Notes under the pieces: generated by a model | Databases searched by the model: none | Seen by the model: only the letters and a program-made list of their open reading frames with translations | Told to the model about the DNA's origin: nothing | Assembly (NCBI GenBank): GCA_964501925.1 | Contig: CAZCTM010000009.1 | Span: forward strand, 1 to 63,358 | Direction: 5' to 3' | Source of the DNA: CAYLYU01 sp964501925 | Lineage (GTDB): Bacteria > Pseudomonadota > Zetaproteobacteria > Mariprofundales > Mariprofundaceae | Length of the DNA stretch: 63,358 nucleotides | Shown here: one piece after another, positions 51,493 to 60,760 of the stretch | Numbering within the stretch: position 1 is the first letter of the stretch | How the letters are laid out: every line of letters begins with the position of its first letter | Translations under genes and position numbers: made by a program

Positions 51493-51957
51493 ATGGAGTC
51501 AATCAAGGTACTGGTTCTCATGGGCAGCAAAAGCGACCTGCCCGTGATGGAAAAGGCCACGGCCGTACTGGAAGAGTACGGCATACCCCACAAGGTCCTG
51601 ATCCGTTCGGCCCACCGTACACCGGAGGCCACTGTCCAGACGGTCAGGAAGGCCGAAGCTGGCGGTTGCCAGGTCTTCATCTGTGGTGCGGGCATGGCTG
51701 CCCATCTCGCGGGTGTCGTAGCCGCCCACACCACCAAGCCCGTCATCGGTGTTCCCATCTCGGCAGGGCCGCTGAAGGGCCAGGATGCGCTGCTATCGAC
51801 CGTCATGATGCCTCCCGGCATTCCTGTGGCGACCGTGGGAATTGACGGTGCCAAAAATGCCGGCCTTTTGGCCGTTCAGATACTTGCACTTGAGGATCAG
51901 GGCCTTCGTCAGGCGCTGATCGATTCCCGCCGGCAGCAATCACAGCCCGAGCGCTAA
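51493..51957 (+). CDS. purE: N5-carboxyaminoimidazole ribonucleotide mutase
   Basis: 154 residues. GSKSDLPVMEKA, SAHRTPE, IAGAGMAAHLAG-like and GVPISAGPLKGQDALLST motifs identify PurE class I, which moves the carboxylate from N5 to C4 of the imidazole ring. Coupled to purD. A purK gene, its usual partner, is not downstream; a TsaC-like frame follows instead. Confidence 0.96.
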   Translation: MESIKVLVLMGSKSDLPVMEKATAVLEEYGIPHKVLIRSAHRTPEATVQTVRKAEAGGCQVFICGAGMAAHLAGVVAAHTTKPVIGVPISAGPLKGQDALLSTVMMPPGIPVATVGIDGAKNAGLLAVQILALEDQGLRQALIDSRRQQSQPER

Positions 51958-51958
51958 C

Positions 51959-52507
51959 ATCAAACGCGAGCTCCAATCACTTATCCTCGCGCGCGTACTG
52001 AACCGAGGAGGCCTGATCGCCCATGGCACCTCCACCATCCCGGGTATTGCAGCCCATCCCGGAAGGCCCGAGGCCATCCGTCTGTTACAGCGATTCAAGC
52101 AGAGAGGGGGGCCATTTCTCCTCCTTGCCGCATCCATAAAGGAAGCAGCCAGGTGGGTCCGTTACTGGACACCTGGATTGCGGGAAACCATGCGCAGCCG
52201 CTGGCCCGGAAGCACCACTCTCGTCTTTCCCGGAAAGCCGGGACTGCCGAGGGCCTGTTATCGAAAAGGTATGCTTGCCATCAGGGTGGATGGAGATCCA
52301 TCATGCAGGCGCCTTGCCCGTGAGGCTGGTGGCATGGTGATATCTACAAGTCTCAATCGCAGGGGAAAGCCCGTTCAGCAACCGGAGATGCGTTTAAGAA
52401 TGCGCTGGAGACGCTACCTTCAAGCGGCAATGCCCGCACATCGAACCAGGGGGCAGCCATCGACCATGTGGATGGTGAAGCGAAACCGAATGCATCGCCT
52501 CCGCTGA
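51959..52507 (+). CDS. TsaC/YrdC-like protein without a standard start codon
   Basis: The frame from 51959 to TGA 52505-52507 reads about 182 residues with clear TsaC/YrdC similarity: GGLIAHGTSTIPGIAAHP (nucleotide site), RFKQRGGPFLLLAAS (KxR motif), SRWPGSTTLVFPGK and GMVISTSLNRRG (SxN motif). TsaC makes threonylcarbamoyl-AMP for the t6A37 tRNA modification. There is no ATG, GTG or TTG in frame from the stop at 51917 until TTG 52163 and ATG 52178, which would remove half the domain. An ATC at 51959 or ATT at 51923 would be needed, or coupling to purE, or a sequence error; the coordinate given is a guess. The C-terminus is short and Arg/Met-rich compared with TsaC, so it could be a decaying copy. 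Confidence 0.7.
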   Translation: MKRELQSLILARVLNRGGLIAHGTSTIPGIAAHPGRPEAIRLLQRFKQRGGPFLLLAASIKEAARWVRYWTPGLRETMRSRWPGSTTLVFPGKPGLPRACYRKGMLAIRVDGDPSCRRLAREAGGMVISTSLNRRGKPVQQPEMRLRMRWRRYLQAAMPAHRTRGQPSTMWMVKRNRMHRLR

Positions 52508-52671
52508 CTGTGTAATAAAAAGAGGTCCGAAATGAGGTGTACAAATGTTACCTTACCGATGCCTGGAGCCCCGAAAGGCTCAGACGCCTTTCCGTTCCCG
52601 CGCCAGAAAACCTGTTTCCCTGTTTGCATTGTGGCTTTTTTGCATCTCCCATCTGAATTAGGATGGCTGTC

Positions 52672-54363
52672 ATGAGCAATCTTTCGCAGGAATTCAGGCC
52701 CTACATCGAACGCCTTGGGTCGATGTCTCTGGCCGTGGTTCTGCTCATTGTTTTGTCCATCGCCTCTGTCATCGGCACGGTTCTGATCCAGAATCAGGGC
52801 CAGGCAGATTACTTCAATCAGTTTGGCCCCCTCTGGTACGGTGCCTTCCGACTGCTCGGCCTGTTCGACATGTATCACTCATGGTGGTTTATGGGCTTGC
52901 TCGGCTTTCTGATGCTTTCACTGGCTGTATGTGTGTGGCGCAACATACCGAGGATCCTCAAGGAAATCCGCCACCATCGCGTCGTCATCGCTGAGAAATC
53001 CCTGCAACGCTTTCATCACCTGAAGCAATGGAGCATCAAAGGGACCGATCTCGGTTCCGTTCAGGAACAAATTGAACTGCTGCTGAAGGATTGGCGGCTG
53101 TGCTCCGAAAAACGTGATGCCCGAACTTACCTGAGGGCGGATAAGGGTCGGTACAACAAGTCCGGGTATATTCTGGTCCACGGTGCCATCCTGATCATTC
53201 TCATCGGTGGCATGATCAGTGTCCAGTTTGGTTTCCGGGGCAACATGGCGGTGCCTGAGGGTGAATCCATGCAGGAAATCAGCTTCCTCAAGGGTACAAA
53301 GGTTGAAACCCTCAAGATGCCATTTGCCATCCGCTGCAATGATTTCAGCATCGATTTTTATCCTTCCGGCCAGCCCAAGGAGTTCAGAAGCAATCTGACC
53401 ATCCTTGAAAACGGCAAGGAGGTCCTGACATCGGACATCATTGTCAACGAACCCCTGTATTACAAGGGAGTGAACATCTATCAAGCATCCTTTGGTGATG
53501 GCGGCTCGAAACTCAAGCTCAAGCTTTTCAGGCTGGATGGGTCCGGCCAAATCGATACCGCCGAGAGTGAGGTCTACAAGACCTACAAGGACGAGGAAAC
53601 AGGTGTCAGCCTGGAATTTACTGATTTCAAGCCGTTTAACGTTGAAAATGTGGCTGGACCGAATGAGCCACGTGAGCTTGTTGACCTTGGACCAGCCGTT
53701 GAGTTCATCCTGCGGGGACCAAAGCTCAAACCCGTCAAGGTCAAGAGTTTCATGAACCCGTTCAATATCAACGGAGAGAACCTGGGGCATGTCATCATGG
53801 TCTCATTCAGTGGCAATGCCAGAGACTATGAAGCCTTCTACCTGGGGCTGGATTTCACAAACAAGGATGAATGGGAAACCTACAACGCCTTTGTACGCAA
53901 CCTGAAGAAACCTGCCAAGACCCCCAAGAAGGAGGCCACTCTAAACGCATTCCGCTCAGCCTTAAAAGAGGTGTTTGGCCAGGAAAGACCGGAAGGGCTG
54001 CAATCCATGGGTCTCAGAATGCTTCAGAGCGTTAACAGCCTGAACGCCCTCCCCTGGCCTTTTGTGCCCATTCTCGATGATTATGAACAGGTATATTATA
54101 CAGGGCTGCAGCTTACCAATGACCCCGGCATGAATGTTGTCTGGGTTGGCAGCGCCATTCTGGTGATCGGCTTATGCATCATGTTTTACATGCCGCACCG
54201 AAAACTGTGGCTTATTCTGGAACACAAGGGCAAGGGAATTCAGGTCAGGCTTGCCGGAATGACCAACCGCAACCGTTTGGGCTTTGAGAAAGAGTTTCAT
54301 GATCTTTTAAGCAAGATGGATGAAACTCTGCACCAAATTGATCGATCAGGAGTCAAATCATGA
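52672..54363 (+). CDS. resB: Cytochrome c biogenesis protein ResB
   Basis: 563 residues from ATG 52672 with AGGATGG upstream (an ATG at 52663 is an alternative). Four membrane helices are visible: about 20-45, 67-90, 155-180 near GAILIILIGGMISVQFGF, and one near the C-terminus (about 500-520, VVWVGSAILVIGLCIMFY). Between the third and fourth lies a long periplasmic domain. With CcsA it forms the haem channel and ligase of system II. The gene before is TsaC-like; resB-ccsA overlap by 4 bases. Confidence 0.95.
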   Translation: MSNLSQEFRPYIERLGSMSLAVVLLIVLSIASVIGTVLIQNQGQADYFNQFGPLWYGAFRLLGLFDMYHSWWFMGLLGFLMLSLAVCVWRNIPRILKEIRHHRVVIAEKSLQRFHHLKQWSIKGTDLGSVQEQIELLLKDWRLCSEKRDARTYLRADKGRYNKSGYILVHGAILIILIGGMISVQFGFRGNMAVPEGESMQEISFLKGTKVETLKMPFAIRCNDFSIDFYPSGQPKEFRSNLTILENGKEVLTSDIIVNEPLYYKGVNIYQASFGDGGSKLKLKLFRLDGSGQIDTAESEVYKTYKDEETGVSLEFTDFKPFNVENVAGPNEPRELVDLGPAVEFILRGPKLKPVKVKSFMNPFNINGENLGHVIMVSFSGNARDYEAFYLGLDFTNKDEWETYNAFVRNLKKPAKTPKKEATLNAFRSALKEVFGQERPEGLQSMGLRMLQSVNSLNALPWPFVPILDDYEQVYYTGLQLTNDPGMNVVWVGSAILVIGLCIMFYMPHRKLWLILEHKGKGIQVRLAGMTNRNRLGFEKEFHDLLSKMDETLHQIDRSGVKS

Positions 54364-55592
54364 CAGCAGTTGTAACGACCAAAACCTCTAACTGGGATTT
54401 TGGCAGTCTGAATGCAGGCAGAATGGGGTTTACCCGATTTTACACCTACCTGGGGGCCATCGCGGGGCTTGCATCACTTTATTTCTTTGGCATGGACGAC
54501 TATGAAACCAATCCATTTCGTCTCCTTTTTCTCTGGGGTGGCGCAGGCGCAGGTGCAGGCCTGATTGGTTCCCTGATCATCAGCAGGATCAGGCCTGAAA
54601 CTGTTGAATCCAAGTTCTCATCCACCTTGGTGCCATGGCTTGACGGAGCCCTTCTCATGCTCTTGCTTACGTGGATCTTCGCCATGTTCGAACCCCATCC
54701 TTCCCTCATCAGCTATGAGGATCAGTCCAATCTGGTTTCGGGTCGCATCGTCATGGCCATGAATGTCATATTCATCTTTTCAGCCGTACTTTATCTCATG
54801 CATCTGTTCGCGCCTGACTCGTTTATCGGCAAGCTGGGAACCATGAGCGCCTGGATTGGTGTCTATGCGGGGGGCTCCTCACTTCTCCTACGGTGGTACG
54901 AGTCATATCTGATCAGTCCGGAAATCGGCCATGCGCCAGTCTCAAACCTCTATGAGGTCTTCATTCTTCTCTTCTGCATCACCACCCTGATTTACCTGAC
55001 CCTGGAGCATCGATACCGGGTCCGTACCCTGGGGGCGTTTATCATGCCCCTGGTTGCCGCGGGTGTTTTCTTTGGCATCTGGCTCGGCTCTGTGGGTATG
55101 GCGGATATCAAGCCACTCGTGCCGGCGCTGCAATCCTACTGGATGAAAATCCACGTTCCCCTGAATTTCATTGGCTATGGCGCCTTTGCCGTTGCCTGTG
55201 GGGTCGGGATTATGTATCTGGTCAGGACTCGCCTGGAGCAGAAGGGGAAGGCGACCAAGCTGCTATCCTCCTTCCCCACACTCGAACAGCTTGATGACCT
55301 TGCCTACAAGGCCGTAGCCATCGGATTTCCGGCCTTCACACTGGCAACGATCCTCGGTGCGGCATGGGCTGCAGAGGCGTGGGGCGGTTACTGGTCCTGG
55401 GATCCCAAGGAAACGTGGGCCCTGATTGTCTGGCTGGTCTATGGCGCCTATCTGCATGTCCGAATTACCCACGGCTGGCGCGGAGCATCTCTTGCCTGGT
55501 GGGCCGTTGGTGGTTTCCTTGTTACCCTTTTTTGCTTTATTGGCGTCAACATGTACTTATCCGGCCTGCATTCCTACGGACGCCTTAGCTGA
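54360..55592 (+). CDS. ccsA: Cytochrome c biogenesis protein CcsA/CcsB, haem-handling
   Basis: 410 residues with eight or more hydrophobic segments. The tryptophan-rich haem-binding motif WGGYWSWDPKETWAL lies near residue 340, preceded by helices with conserved His (GYGAFAVACG, LNFIGYG). Relative to the 320-residue form, an N-terminal extension of about 80-100 residues adds two to three helices. It delivers haem to apocytochromes at the outer face of the inner membrane. A strong intrinsic terminator follows. Confidence 0.95.
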   Translation: MTAVVTTKTSNWDFGSLNAGRMGFTRFYTYLGAIAGLASLYFFGMDDYETNPFRLLFLWGGAGAGAGLIGSLIISRIRPETVESKFSSTLVPWLDGALLMLLLTWIFAMFEPHPSLISYEDQSNLVSGRIVMAMNVIFIFSAVLYLMHLFAPDSFIGKLGTMSAWIGVYAGGSSLLLRWYESYLISPEIGHAPVSNLYEVFILLFCITTLIYLTLEHRYRVRTLGAFIMPLVAAGVFFGIWLGSVGMADIKPLVPALQSYWMKIHVPLNFIGYGAFAVACGVGIMYLVRTRLEQKGKATKLLSSFPTLEQLDDLAYKAVAIGFPAFTLATILGAAWAAEAWGGYWSWDPKETWALIVWLVYGAYLHVRITHGWRGASLAWWAVGGFLVTLFCFIGVNMYLSGLHSYGRLS

Positions 55593-55628
55593 TCTCCTGA
55601 GGGATTCCTAAACGGATAACCCATACAG

Positions 55629-55657
55629 ACGGGGGCCGGCCAGGCCCCCGTTTTTTT
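55629..55657 (+). terminator. Rho-independent terminator after ccsA
   Basis: ACGGGGGCC (55629-55637) pairs with GGCCCCCGT (55643-55651) around a five-base loop, followed by seven T. Strong and in the right place. Confidence 0.93.
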
Positions 55658-55711
55658 CAAACCGTTCTCTTTCTGATTCAACTTTCTGGCCCAAGCACGT
55701 AAGCTGTGGTT

Positions 55712-56584
55712 ATGAACCATGAGCTCCGCAAAATCATTTTTCCGGCAGCCGGGATGGGAACCCGCTTTCTGCCCGCGACCAAGGCCAGTCCAAAGGAAAT
55801 GCTCACCATCGTCGACAAACCCATGATTCAGTATGCGGTAGAAGAAGCCCTGGCAACCGGTCTGGACCAGATCATCATGGTCACAGGCCGTGGAAAACGT
55901 GCCATTGAAGATCACTTCGATGTTTCGGCCGAACTGGAAAGCAACCTGCAACAGGCAGGAAAAGAGGGGCTTTACAAGGAGATCTCCCGCATTGCGCATA
56001 TGGCGGATATCGCCTACATCCGGCAACGGCAGGCCAGGGGACTGGGTCACGCTGTTTACTGTGCCAGACACTGGGTGGGGGGCGAACCCTTTGCCGTGAT
56101 CCTTGCGGATGAACTCATTCTCGCCGAAGAACCGGCCCTTCAGCAATTAAAGAATGTTTATGCCCGGACAGGTGCTTCCGTCATCGGACTTACCCGGATT
56201 CCGAGACATTTAAGCCCCCATTACGGCATTGTGGATGCTGTCGAGGAAAACGGTTTACTGCGGCTAAGAAGACTGGTGGAAAAACCCGACCCCGAGACAG
56301 CACCTTCGGATCTGGCCATTATTGGCCGTTACATTTTCACGCCCCGCCTTTTCCACCATCTCAAGCATACGCCATGCGGAACACACGGAGAGATTCAGCT
56401 TACCGATGCGATCCACCGGCTTGCCCGGGAAGAACCCGTTTATGGTCTTATCATTGATGGTGAGCGTTTTGATTCGGGCCATCCCCTTGGCTTCCTCAAG
56501 GCCAACGTGGCGCTGGGCCTCAAAGACCCCCAATATGGACGTGATCTCCAGGCCTATCTCCGTGAATTGCTGGGCCAGTCATGA
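55712..56584 (+). CDS. galU: UTP--glucose-1-phosphate uridylyltransferase
   Basis: 290 residues from ATG 55712; a GTG six bases upstream is an alternative. Nucleotidyltransferase signature FPAAGMGTRFLPATKASPKE at the start, VTGRGKRAIEDHFD, and VEKPDPETAPSDLAIIGRYI are present. It makes UDP-glucose for envelope polysaccharides. Downstream tsaB overlaps by 4 bases. Confidence 0.97.
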   Translation: MNHELRKIIFPAAGMGTRFLPATKASPKEMLTIVDKPMIQYAVEEALATGLDQIIMVTGRGKRAIEDHFDVSAELESNLQQAGKEGLYKEISRIAHMADIAYIRQRQARGLGHAVYCARHWVGGEPFAVILADELILAEEPALQQLKNVYARTGASVIGLTRIPRHLSPHYGIVDAVEENGLLRLRRLVEKPDPETAPSDLAIIGRYIFTPRLFHHLKHTPCGTHGEIQLTDAIHRLAREEPVYGLIIDGERFDSGHPLGFLKANVALGLKDPQYGRDLQAYLRELLGQS

Positions 56585-57267
56585 ACATCCTGGCTCTGGA
56601 TGCGGCCTGCGGACAGGCAGCCGCTGTGATCCTGAAGGGGGATGGGGCCCTTATTGAAGCGGAGAGTCAGGGAGACAAACCTCACTCTCTGGGCATACTC
56701 CCGTTGCTGGAAAGCATCCTGGGTGAGGCTGAACTCGGCTGGGGTGATCTTGACCTTCTGGCAGTCGGGATGGGGCCAGGTTCATTCACGGGTTTGCGCA
56801 TTGCCATCGCCACGATGGCCGGTATCAACGCCAGCTTGAGGCTCCCCATGCTTGGCATATCTTCCCTGGCCATTACGGCCCTGCAAAGCCAATCCGACAG
56901 CCTGATATGGGTTCTGGAAGATGCCCGATCAGGGGATGCCTATGTGGGCTGTTACGTAAACGGAGTGGCCCGGAAAAAGGATCAGTGTCTGCCATGGAAC
57001 AGGGTCTCCAGGATGCCGGCGGGTAATTTTACGGGCCACGGCAAACCTCCCGTTGATTTGCCGGCATGGCATTACATTCCCCTGAAAACAGGCCGGGCCA
57101 GGGCGCTGGGAAAGGCTGTGCAGACATCCATTTCCAGCGTTGATCCTGACCATCTCTCCCGTCTGGTGCTGCCATCCTATCTCCGGCCTTCCCAGGCTGA
57201 GAGAGTGGCGGGAGGACAATTGACCTCTGCCGCTCAACCCCGAAAGACTGAAGGATCAATGTTGTAA
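56581..57267 (+). CDS. tsaB: tRNA threonylcarbamoyladenosine biosynthesis protein TsaB
   Basis: 228 residues. The ASKHA-type fold is marked by ILALDAACGQAA at the start, HSLGILPLLESIL (His of the family HSE motif) and AVGMGPGSFTGLRIAIATM. TsaB partners TsaD and TsaE in the t6A37 modification using the threonylcarbamoyl-AMP made by TsaC. The final 34 bases overlap the 3' end of the convergent ntrC gene. Confidence 0.94.
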   Translation: MNILALDAACGQAAAVILKGDGALIEAESQGDKPHSLGILPLLESILGEAELGWGDLDLLAVGMGPGSFTGLRIAIATMAGINASLRLPMLGISSLAITALQSQSDSLIWVLEDARSGDAYVGCYVNGVARKKDQCLPWNRVSRMPAGNFTGHGKPPVDLPAWHYIPLKTGRARALGKAVQTSISSVDPDHLSRLVLPSYLRPSQAERVAGGQLTSAAQPRKTEGSML

Positions 57268-58637
57268 TGCTTCAGCATCTTGCGAACCGTATTGCGGTTC
57301 AGACCCAGCATTTCGGCCGCCTTCATCTGATTTCCCTTAACACGCTCCAGGACCAGGGATAGCAAGGGCGGCTCAACCTGCTCCAGAAGATGCTGGTGGA
57401 GATGAGCTGCCTTGGCATAGCCCAGATGATCAAAATAATGTTTCAGGCAGCGGGTTACGGCCTCGGGCAGGGTTTCTTCCCGCGTTTCACCCGGGCTTCG
57501 ATGGCCCAGGGCCAGCGCAACATCGGAAAGCGTAATCGTTGCCCCGGGTGTCAGCACAGCCAGCCGCCGCATCACGTTCTTCAGCTCCCTCACGTTGCCC
57601 GGCCAGTCATACGATCTTAACAGATCCAGGGCCTCATCGAGCAGGATAGGCGGCTGCATGGTCAGCTCTTCCGCGGTCTCCTTGAGCAAGTGCTCGGCGA
57701 GTTCCTTGATATCATCCTTTCGCTCTCGAAGGGGGGGGATTGTCACCGGAATGACGTTGAGCCGATAGTAAAGATCCTCCCGGAACTCCCCCAGGGAAAT
57801 CTTCTTCAACAGATCCTGGTGCGTTGCCGCCAGCAGGCGAATGTTTACGGGCCTGCTTTCCCTGCCACCAACCCGCTGAACCCTTCCTTCCTCAAGCACC
57901 CTGAGGAGCTTGACCTGCAGGCTGAGCGGCATATCCCCGATCTCGTCAAGAAAAAGCGTACCGCCATCGGCCTGTTCAAACTTCCCGGCTCGGGAGCGAT
58001 CGGCACCCGTGAACGCGCCACGCTCATGCCCAAACAACTCGGATTCAAGCAGTTCCGAGGGGATCGCCGCGGTGTTGATGGCTACAAAGGGCTTTTTCGC
58101 CCGTCGACTTTGATGGTGCAGGATGTGGGCCACCAGCTCCTTGCCCGTTCCTGACTCACCGGTGATCAAGACCGTAAGATCGGATGCCGCCACTCTGCCA
58201 AGCGTGCGGAACAGGCGCTGCATGGCTGCGCTCCGGCCAATGATGATGCCATGGCTGCCACTGACCGCCTCATCGGCCTGAACGACTTCCCCCTGGGGTT
58301 TTATCCGCCTTGCCAATGAACGAACCTCATCAAGATCGAACGGCTTCGGCAGGTATTCGATGGCACCCGACTTGTACGCCAGGGCAGCGTTATCAAATGT
58401 TGTTTCCGCTGTCATCAGGACGACAGGTGCGGCAAACATCCCATCCCGAAGGGCCTTCAGACCATTCCCGTCAGGCAGATACACGTCAAGAAAAACCAGT
58501 GCCAGTGTCTGCCTGCTGGCACAATGAGCCGCCTCGGACAGGGTTTCCGCCTGGCTGACCTTGTATCCTTCCTCCTGCAGGACACGGGACAGAACCCAGC
58601 GGATGCCCTGATCATCATCCACAATCAGTGCACGCAT
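57234..58637 (-). CDS. ntrC: Sigma-54-dependent response regulator, NtrC family
   Basis: 467 residues. Receiver domain with Asp8/Asp9 and phosphorylation site Asp51 (VFLDVYLPDG), AAA+ domain with Walker A GESGTGKE (160-167) and sigma-54-contact loop GAFTGA (207-212), and a C-terminal Fis-type HTH (about 432-452: QMKAAEMLGLNRNTVRKML). It activates sigma-54 promoters, typically nitrogen-assimilation genes. One-base overlap with ntrB stop (TGATG). Confidence 0.96.
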   Translation of the reverse strand: MRALIVDDDQGIRWVLSRVLQEEGYKVSQAETLSEAAHCASRQTLALVFLDVYLPDGNGLKALRDGMFAAPVVLMTAETTFDNAALAYKSGAIEYLPKPFDLDEVRSLARRIKPQGEVVQADEAVSGSHGIIIGRSAAMQRLFRTLGRVAASDLTVLITGESGTGKELVAHILHHQSRRAKKPFVAINTAAIPSELLESELFGHERGAFTGADRSRAGKFEQADGGTLFLDEIGDMPLSLQVKLLRVLEEGRVQRVGGRESRPVNIRLLAATHQDLLKKISLGEFREDLYYRLNVIPVTIPPLRERKDDIKELAEHLLKETAEELTMQPPILLDEALDLLRSYDWPGNVRELKNVMRRLAVLTPGATITLSDVALALGHRSPGETREETLPEAVTRCLKHYFDHLGYAKAAHLHQHLLEQVEPPLLSLVLERVKGNQMKAAEMLGLNRNTVRKMLKHYNIDPSVFRG

Positions 58638-59647
58638 CAGCTCATTCCCCGAAGCGGGAGTTGCAGGGTAAATGTCGTACGCCCCGGTTCACTTTCAAAC
58701 ATCACCCGGCCGTTATGCTCTTGCATGACACGCTGAACGATTGCCAGGCCCAGGCCACTGCCACGTTGCTTGCTGGTTACAAACGGCTCGAAAATATGAT
58801 CTTTCAACTGCTCAGGGATATCTCCCCCGTCGCTGACAATACTGACCTCAATGGCCGGGCCGTTATATTCGGGCAGATGGACCGTGGAGAGCATCCTGGT
58901 ATGCCATTCGATGCAACGCGAACCCGCCTCCAGGGCATTCGTCCACAGATTCTCGATGGCCTGCCTCAGGCGAAACGGATTGGCCAGGATCTCTGGCAAA
59001 CTGGGGTCAAACATCCGTTTGATCTCAATCTCGGCCATGGGGTTGCTGACCTCATCCAGCATGGAATGGATGTTGACCAGTTGCATGCCGGTATCCGAGC
59101 GAGGACCAAGCTGGAGAAAGTCATCGACCCGAATCCGGATTCGATCCACTTCCGCCATCATCATGCGAGTGGCCTCTTTTGCATCCTCAGAATGGGTATG
59201 TTCGGAGAGCCATTGTGCCGCACCCCGAAGTGCGGCCAACGGATTTTTGATCTCATGTGCCATCTCGAGGGCAATGCGGGCAACCGCTTCAGCCATCTCT
59301 TTCTGTCGTGTGTGAATGCTCACCTCGTGCCGGATGGCTTCTGCCACCAGAAGTACGGCAATGCCACCGGGAACAACACCCCCATGCAGCGTAAACGGCA
59401 TGCTTCTGCCACCGAGATTGAGGTTATGATTGGAAACCGCCTCGCCTGTATCGGTAATGCGCTTTAGCAAGCGCATGACCTCCACATCCGGTGAAAACAA
59501 GTTCGACAAATGCTGCTTTTTCAGGCGTTGTTCAGACCTTCCCAGGCACTCCTGGGCCAGGAAGTTGGCCGAATGCACATACCCCTCCCGGTCAAGGAGC
59601 AACAATGGCAGGGGAACCGAAGCAATGGAGATCATCTCAGGCTGCAT
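58637..59647 (-). CDS. ntrB: NtrB-family sensor histidine kinase
   Basis: 336 residues from ATG 59647 with AGGGA seven bases upstream; a GTG at 59671 is an alternative. A PAS-like domain (about 5-105) is followed by the HisKA box with phospho-accepting His131 (HEIKNPLAALRG) and an HATPase domain (FVTSKQRGSGLGLAIVQ). No membrane segment, as in NtrB. It phosphorylates the NtrC encoded downstream. Start overlaps the dusB stop region by 11 bases. Confidence 0.95.
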   Translation of the reverse strand: MQPEMISIASVPLPLLLLDREGYVHSANFLAQECLGRSEQRLKKQHLSNLFSPDVEVMRLLKRITDTGEAVSNHNLNLGGRSMPFTLHGGVVPGGIAVLLVAEAIRHEVSIHTRQKEMAEAVARIALEMAHEIKNPLAALRGAAQWLSEHTHSEDAKEATRMMMAEVDRIRIRVDDFLQLGPRSDTGMQLVNIHSMLDEVSNPMAEIEIKRMFDPSLPEILANPFRLRQAIENLWTNALEAGSRCIEWHTRMLSTVHLPEYNGPAIEVSIVSDGGDIPEQLKDHIFEPFVTSKQRGSGLGLAIVQRVMQEHNGRVMFESEPGRTTFTLQLPLRGMS

Positions 59648-60662
59648 CGGCCATTCCCTGATCCGCCGCACATGTAAAAAAAAGCTCCACCGCTGACAAC
59701 ATCTCCTGCCAGTCTGTCAGTTGCTGGAAATGGCGCCTGAATTCAGCGGCTGCCGGCAAACCCTTGCTGTACCAGATGACATGCTTTCGCGCTACCTTCA
59801 TGGCGGTGGCAAGGCCATAATGTTCGGCCAGAGCATGCAAGTGTTCATTCACAATCTGCCATCGCTGGAAGGGTGTGGGCTCTTCAGGAGGTCTTTTGCC
59901 CGTAAGCGCCGCACTCACCTGTGCCAGCACCCAGGGATTTCCCTGGACGGCACGCCCCACCATGACACCGTCACAACCGGAAACACGCACCAGCTCGATG
60001 GCAGAGCGGCCATCCACAACATCACCATTGCCAATGACCGGAATGGAAACAGCTGCTTTTGCCCGACCGATATCGTCCCAGTTGGCCCGCCCGTGAAACA
60101 TTTGCGCCCGCGTGCGGCCATGGACGGTCAGCATTTTTACCCCACATTGTTCGGCAATCCTGGCGATTCGCTCAACATTCTTATGTCGCTCATCCCAACC
60201 CGTCCGGATCTTCAGGGTTACCGGTATATCCACGGCCTCCACGACGGCGGTGAGTATTTTTCCAACAAGCGCCTCATCTTTAAGCAATGCGGAACCGGCC
60301 TGCTGTTTGCAGATCTTCTTCACCGGACAACCCATGTTGATATCGACAAAGTCGGCCCCATGAGCAACCGCCCAGCGGGCTGCTTTTTGCATGTAGGTGA
60401 CATCGGAGCCGGCAATCTGGATACCGATGGGGTGTTCATCATCCCCAATTTCTGCCATTAATTGCGTACGGTTACGCCTTGCATCAATGGCCCGGGAAGC
60501 AATCATTTCGGTTATCACCAGACCAACACCGAAACGCCTGCAGATTCGACGAAACGGCAAGTCCGTAATGCCTGCCATGGGGGCAAGCACAAGAGGAGAG
60601 GTGACCTCCAGCCTGCCGATACGAAATCCTTTTCCTGACGACAAGGGTAAATTGCACAACAT
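59637..60662 (-). CDS. dusB: tRNA-dihydrouridine synthase B
   Basis: 341 residues. FMN-binding TIM barrel with PLVLAPMAGITDLPFRR at the start, NMGCPVKKICKQQAGSALL containing the catalytic Cys, and VHGRTRAQMFHG. It reduces uridine to dihydrouridine in tRNA. In many bacteria dusB precedes fis or ntrBC, matching its position here upstream of ntrB. No good ribosome-binding site before the ATG. Confidence 0.95.
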   Translation of the reverse strand: MLCNLPLSSGKGFRIGRLEVTSPLVLAPMAGITDLPFRRICRRFGVGLVITEMIASRAIDARRNRTQLMAEIGDDEHPIGIQIAGSDVTYMQKAARWAVAHGADFVDINMGCPVKKICKQQAGSALLKDEALVGKILTAVVEAVDIPVTLKIRTGWDERHKNVERIARIAEQCGVKMLTVHGRTRAQMFHGRANWDDIGRAKAAVSIPVIGNGDVVDGRSAIELVRVSGCDGVMVGRAVQGNPWVLAQVSAALTGKRPPEEPTPFQRWQIVNEHLHALAEHYGLATAMKVARKHVIWYSKGLPAAAEFRRHFQQLTDWQEMLSAVELFFTCAADQGMADAA

Positions 60663-60760
60663 TTAGGCATCTTATCAAAGCCACGCTTGCCCGTCAGCCT
60701 TTGCAGGCAGGCAAGCATCAAGAGCTTGCAGCAGGAGTCGCAAACAGCCATCCTCCACGC

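Noticed and set aside
52508..52671. Possible riboswitch in the resB leader (TTACCGATG and a GAGCC/GGCTC stem)
   Set aside because: Only short resemblance to the end of cyclic di-GMP-I aptamers; the conserved core is missing.
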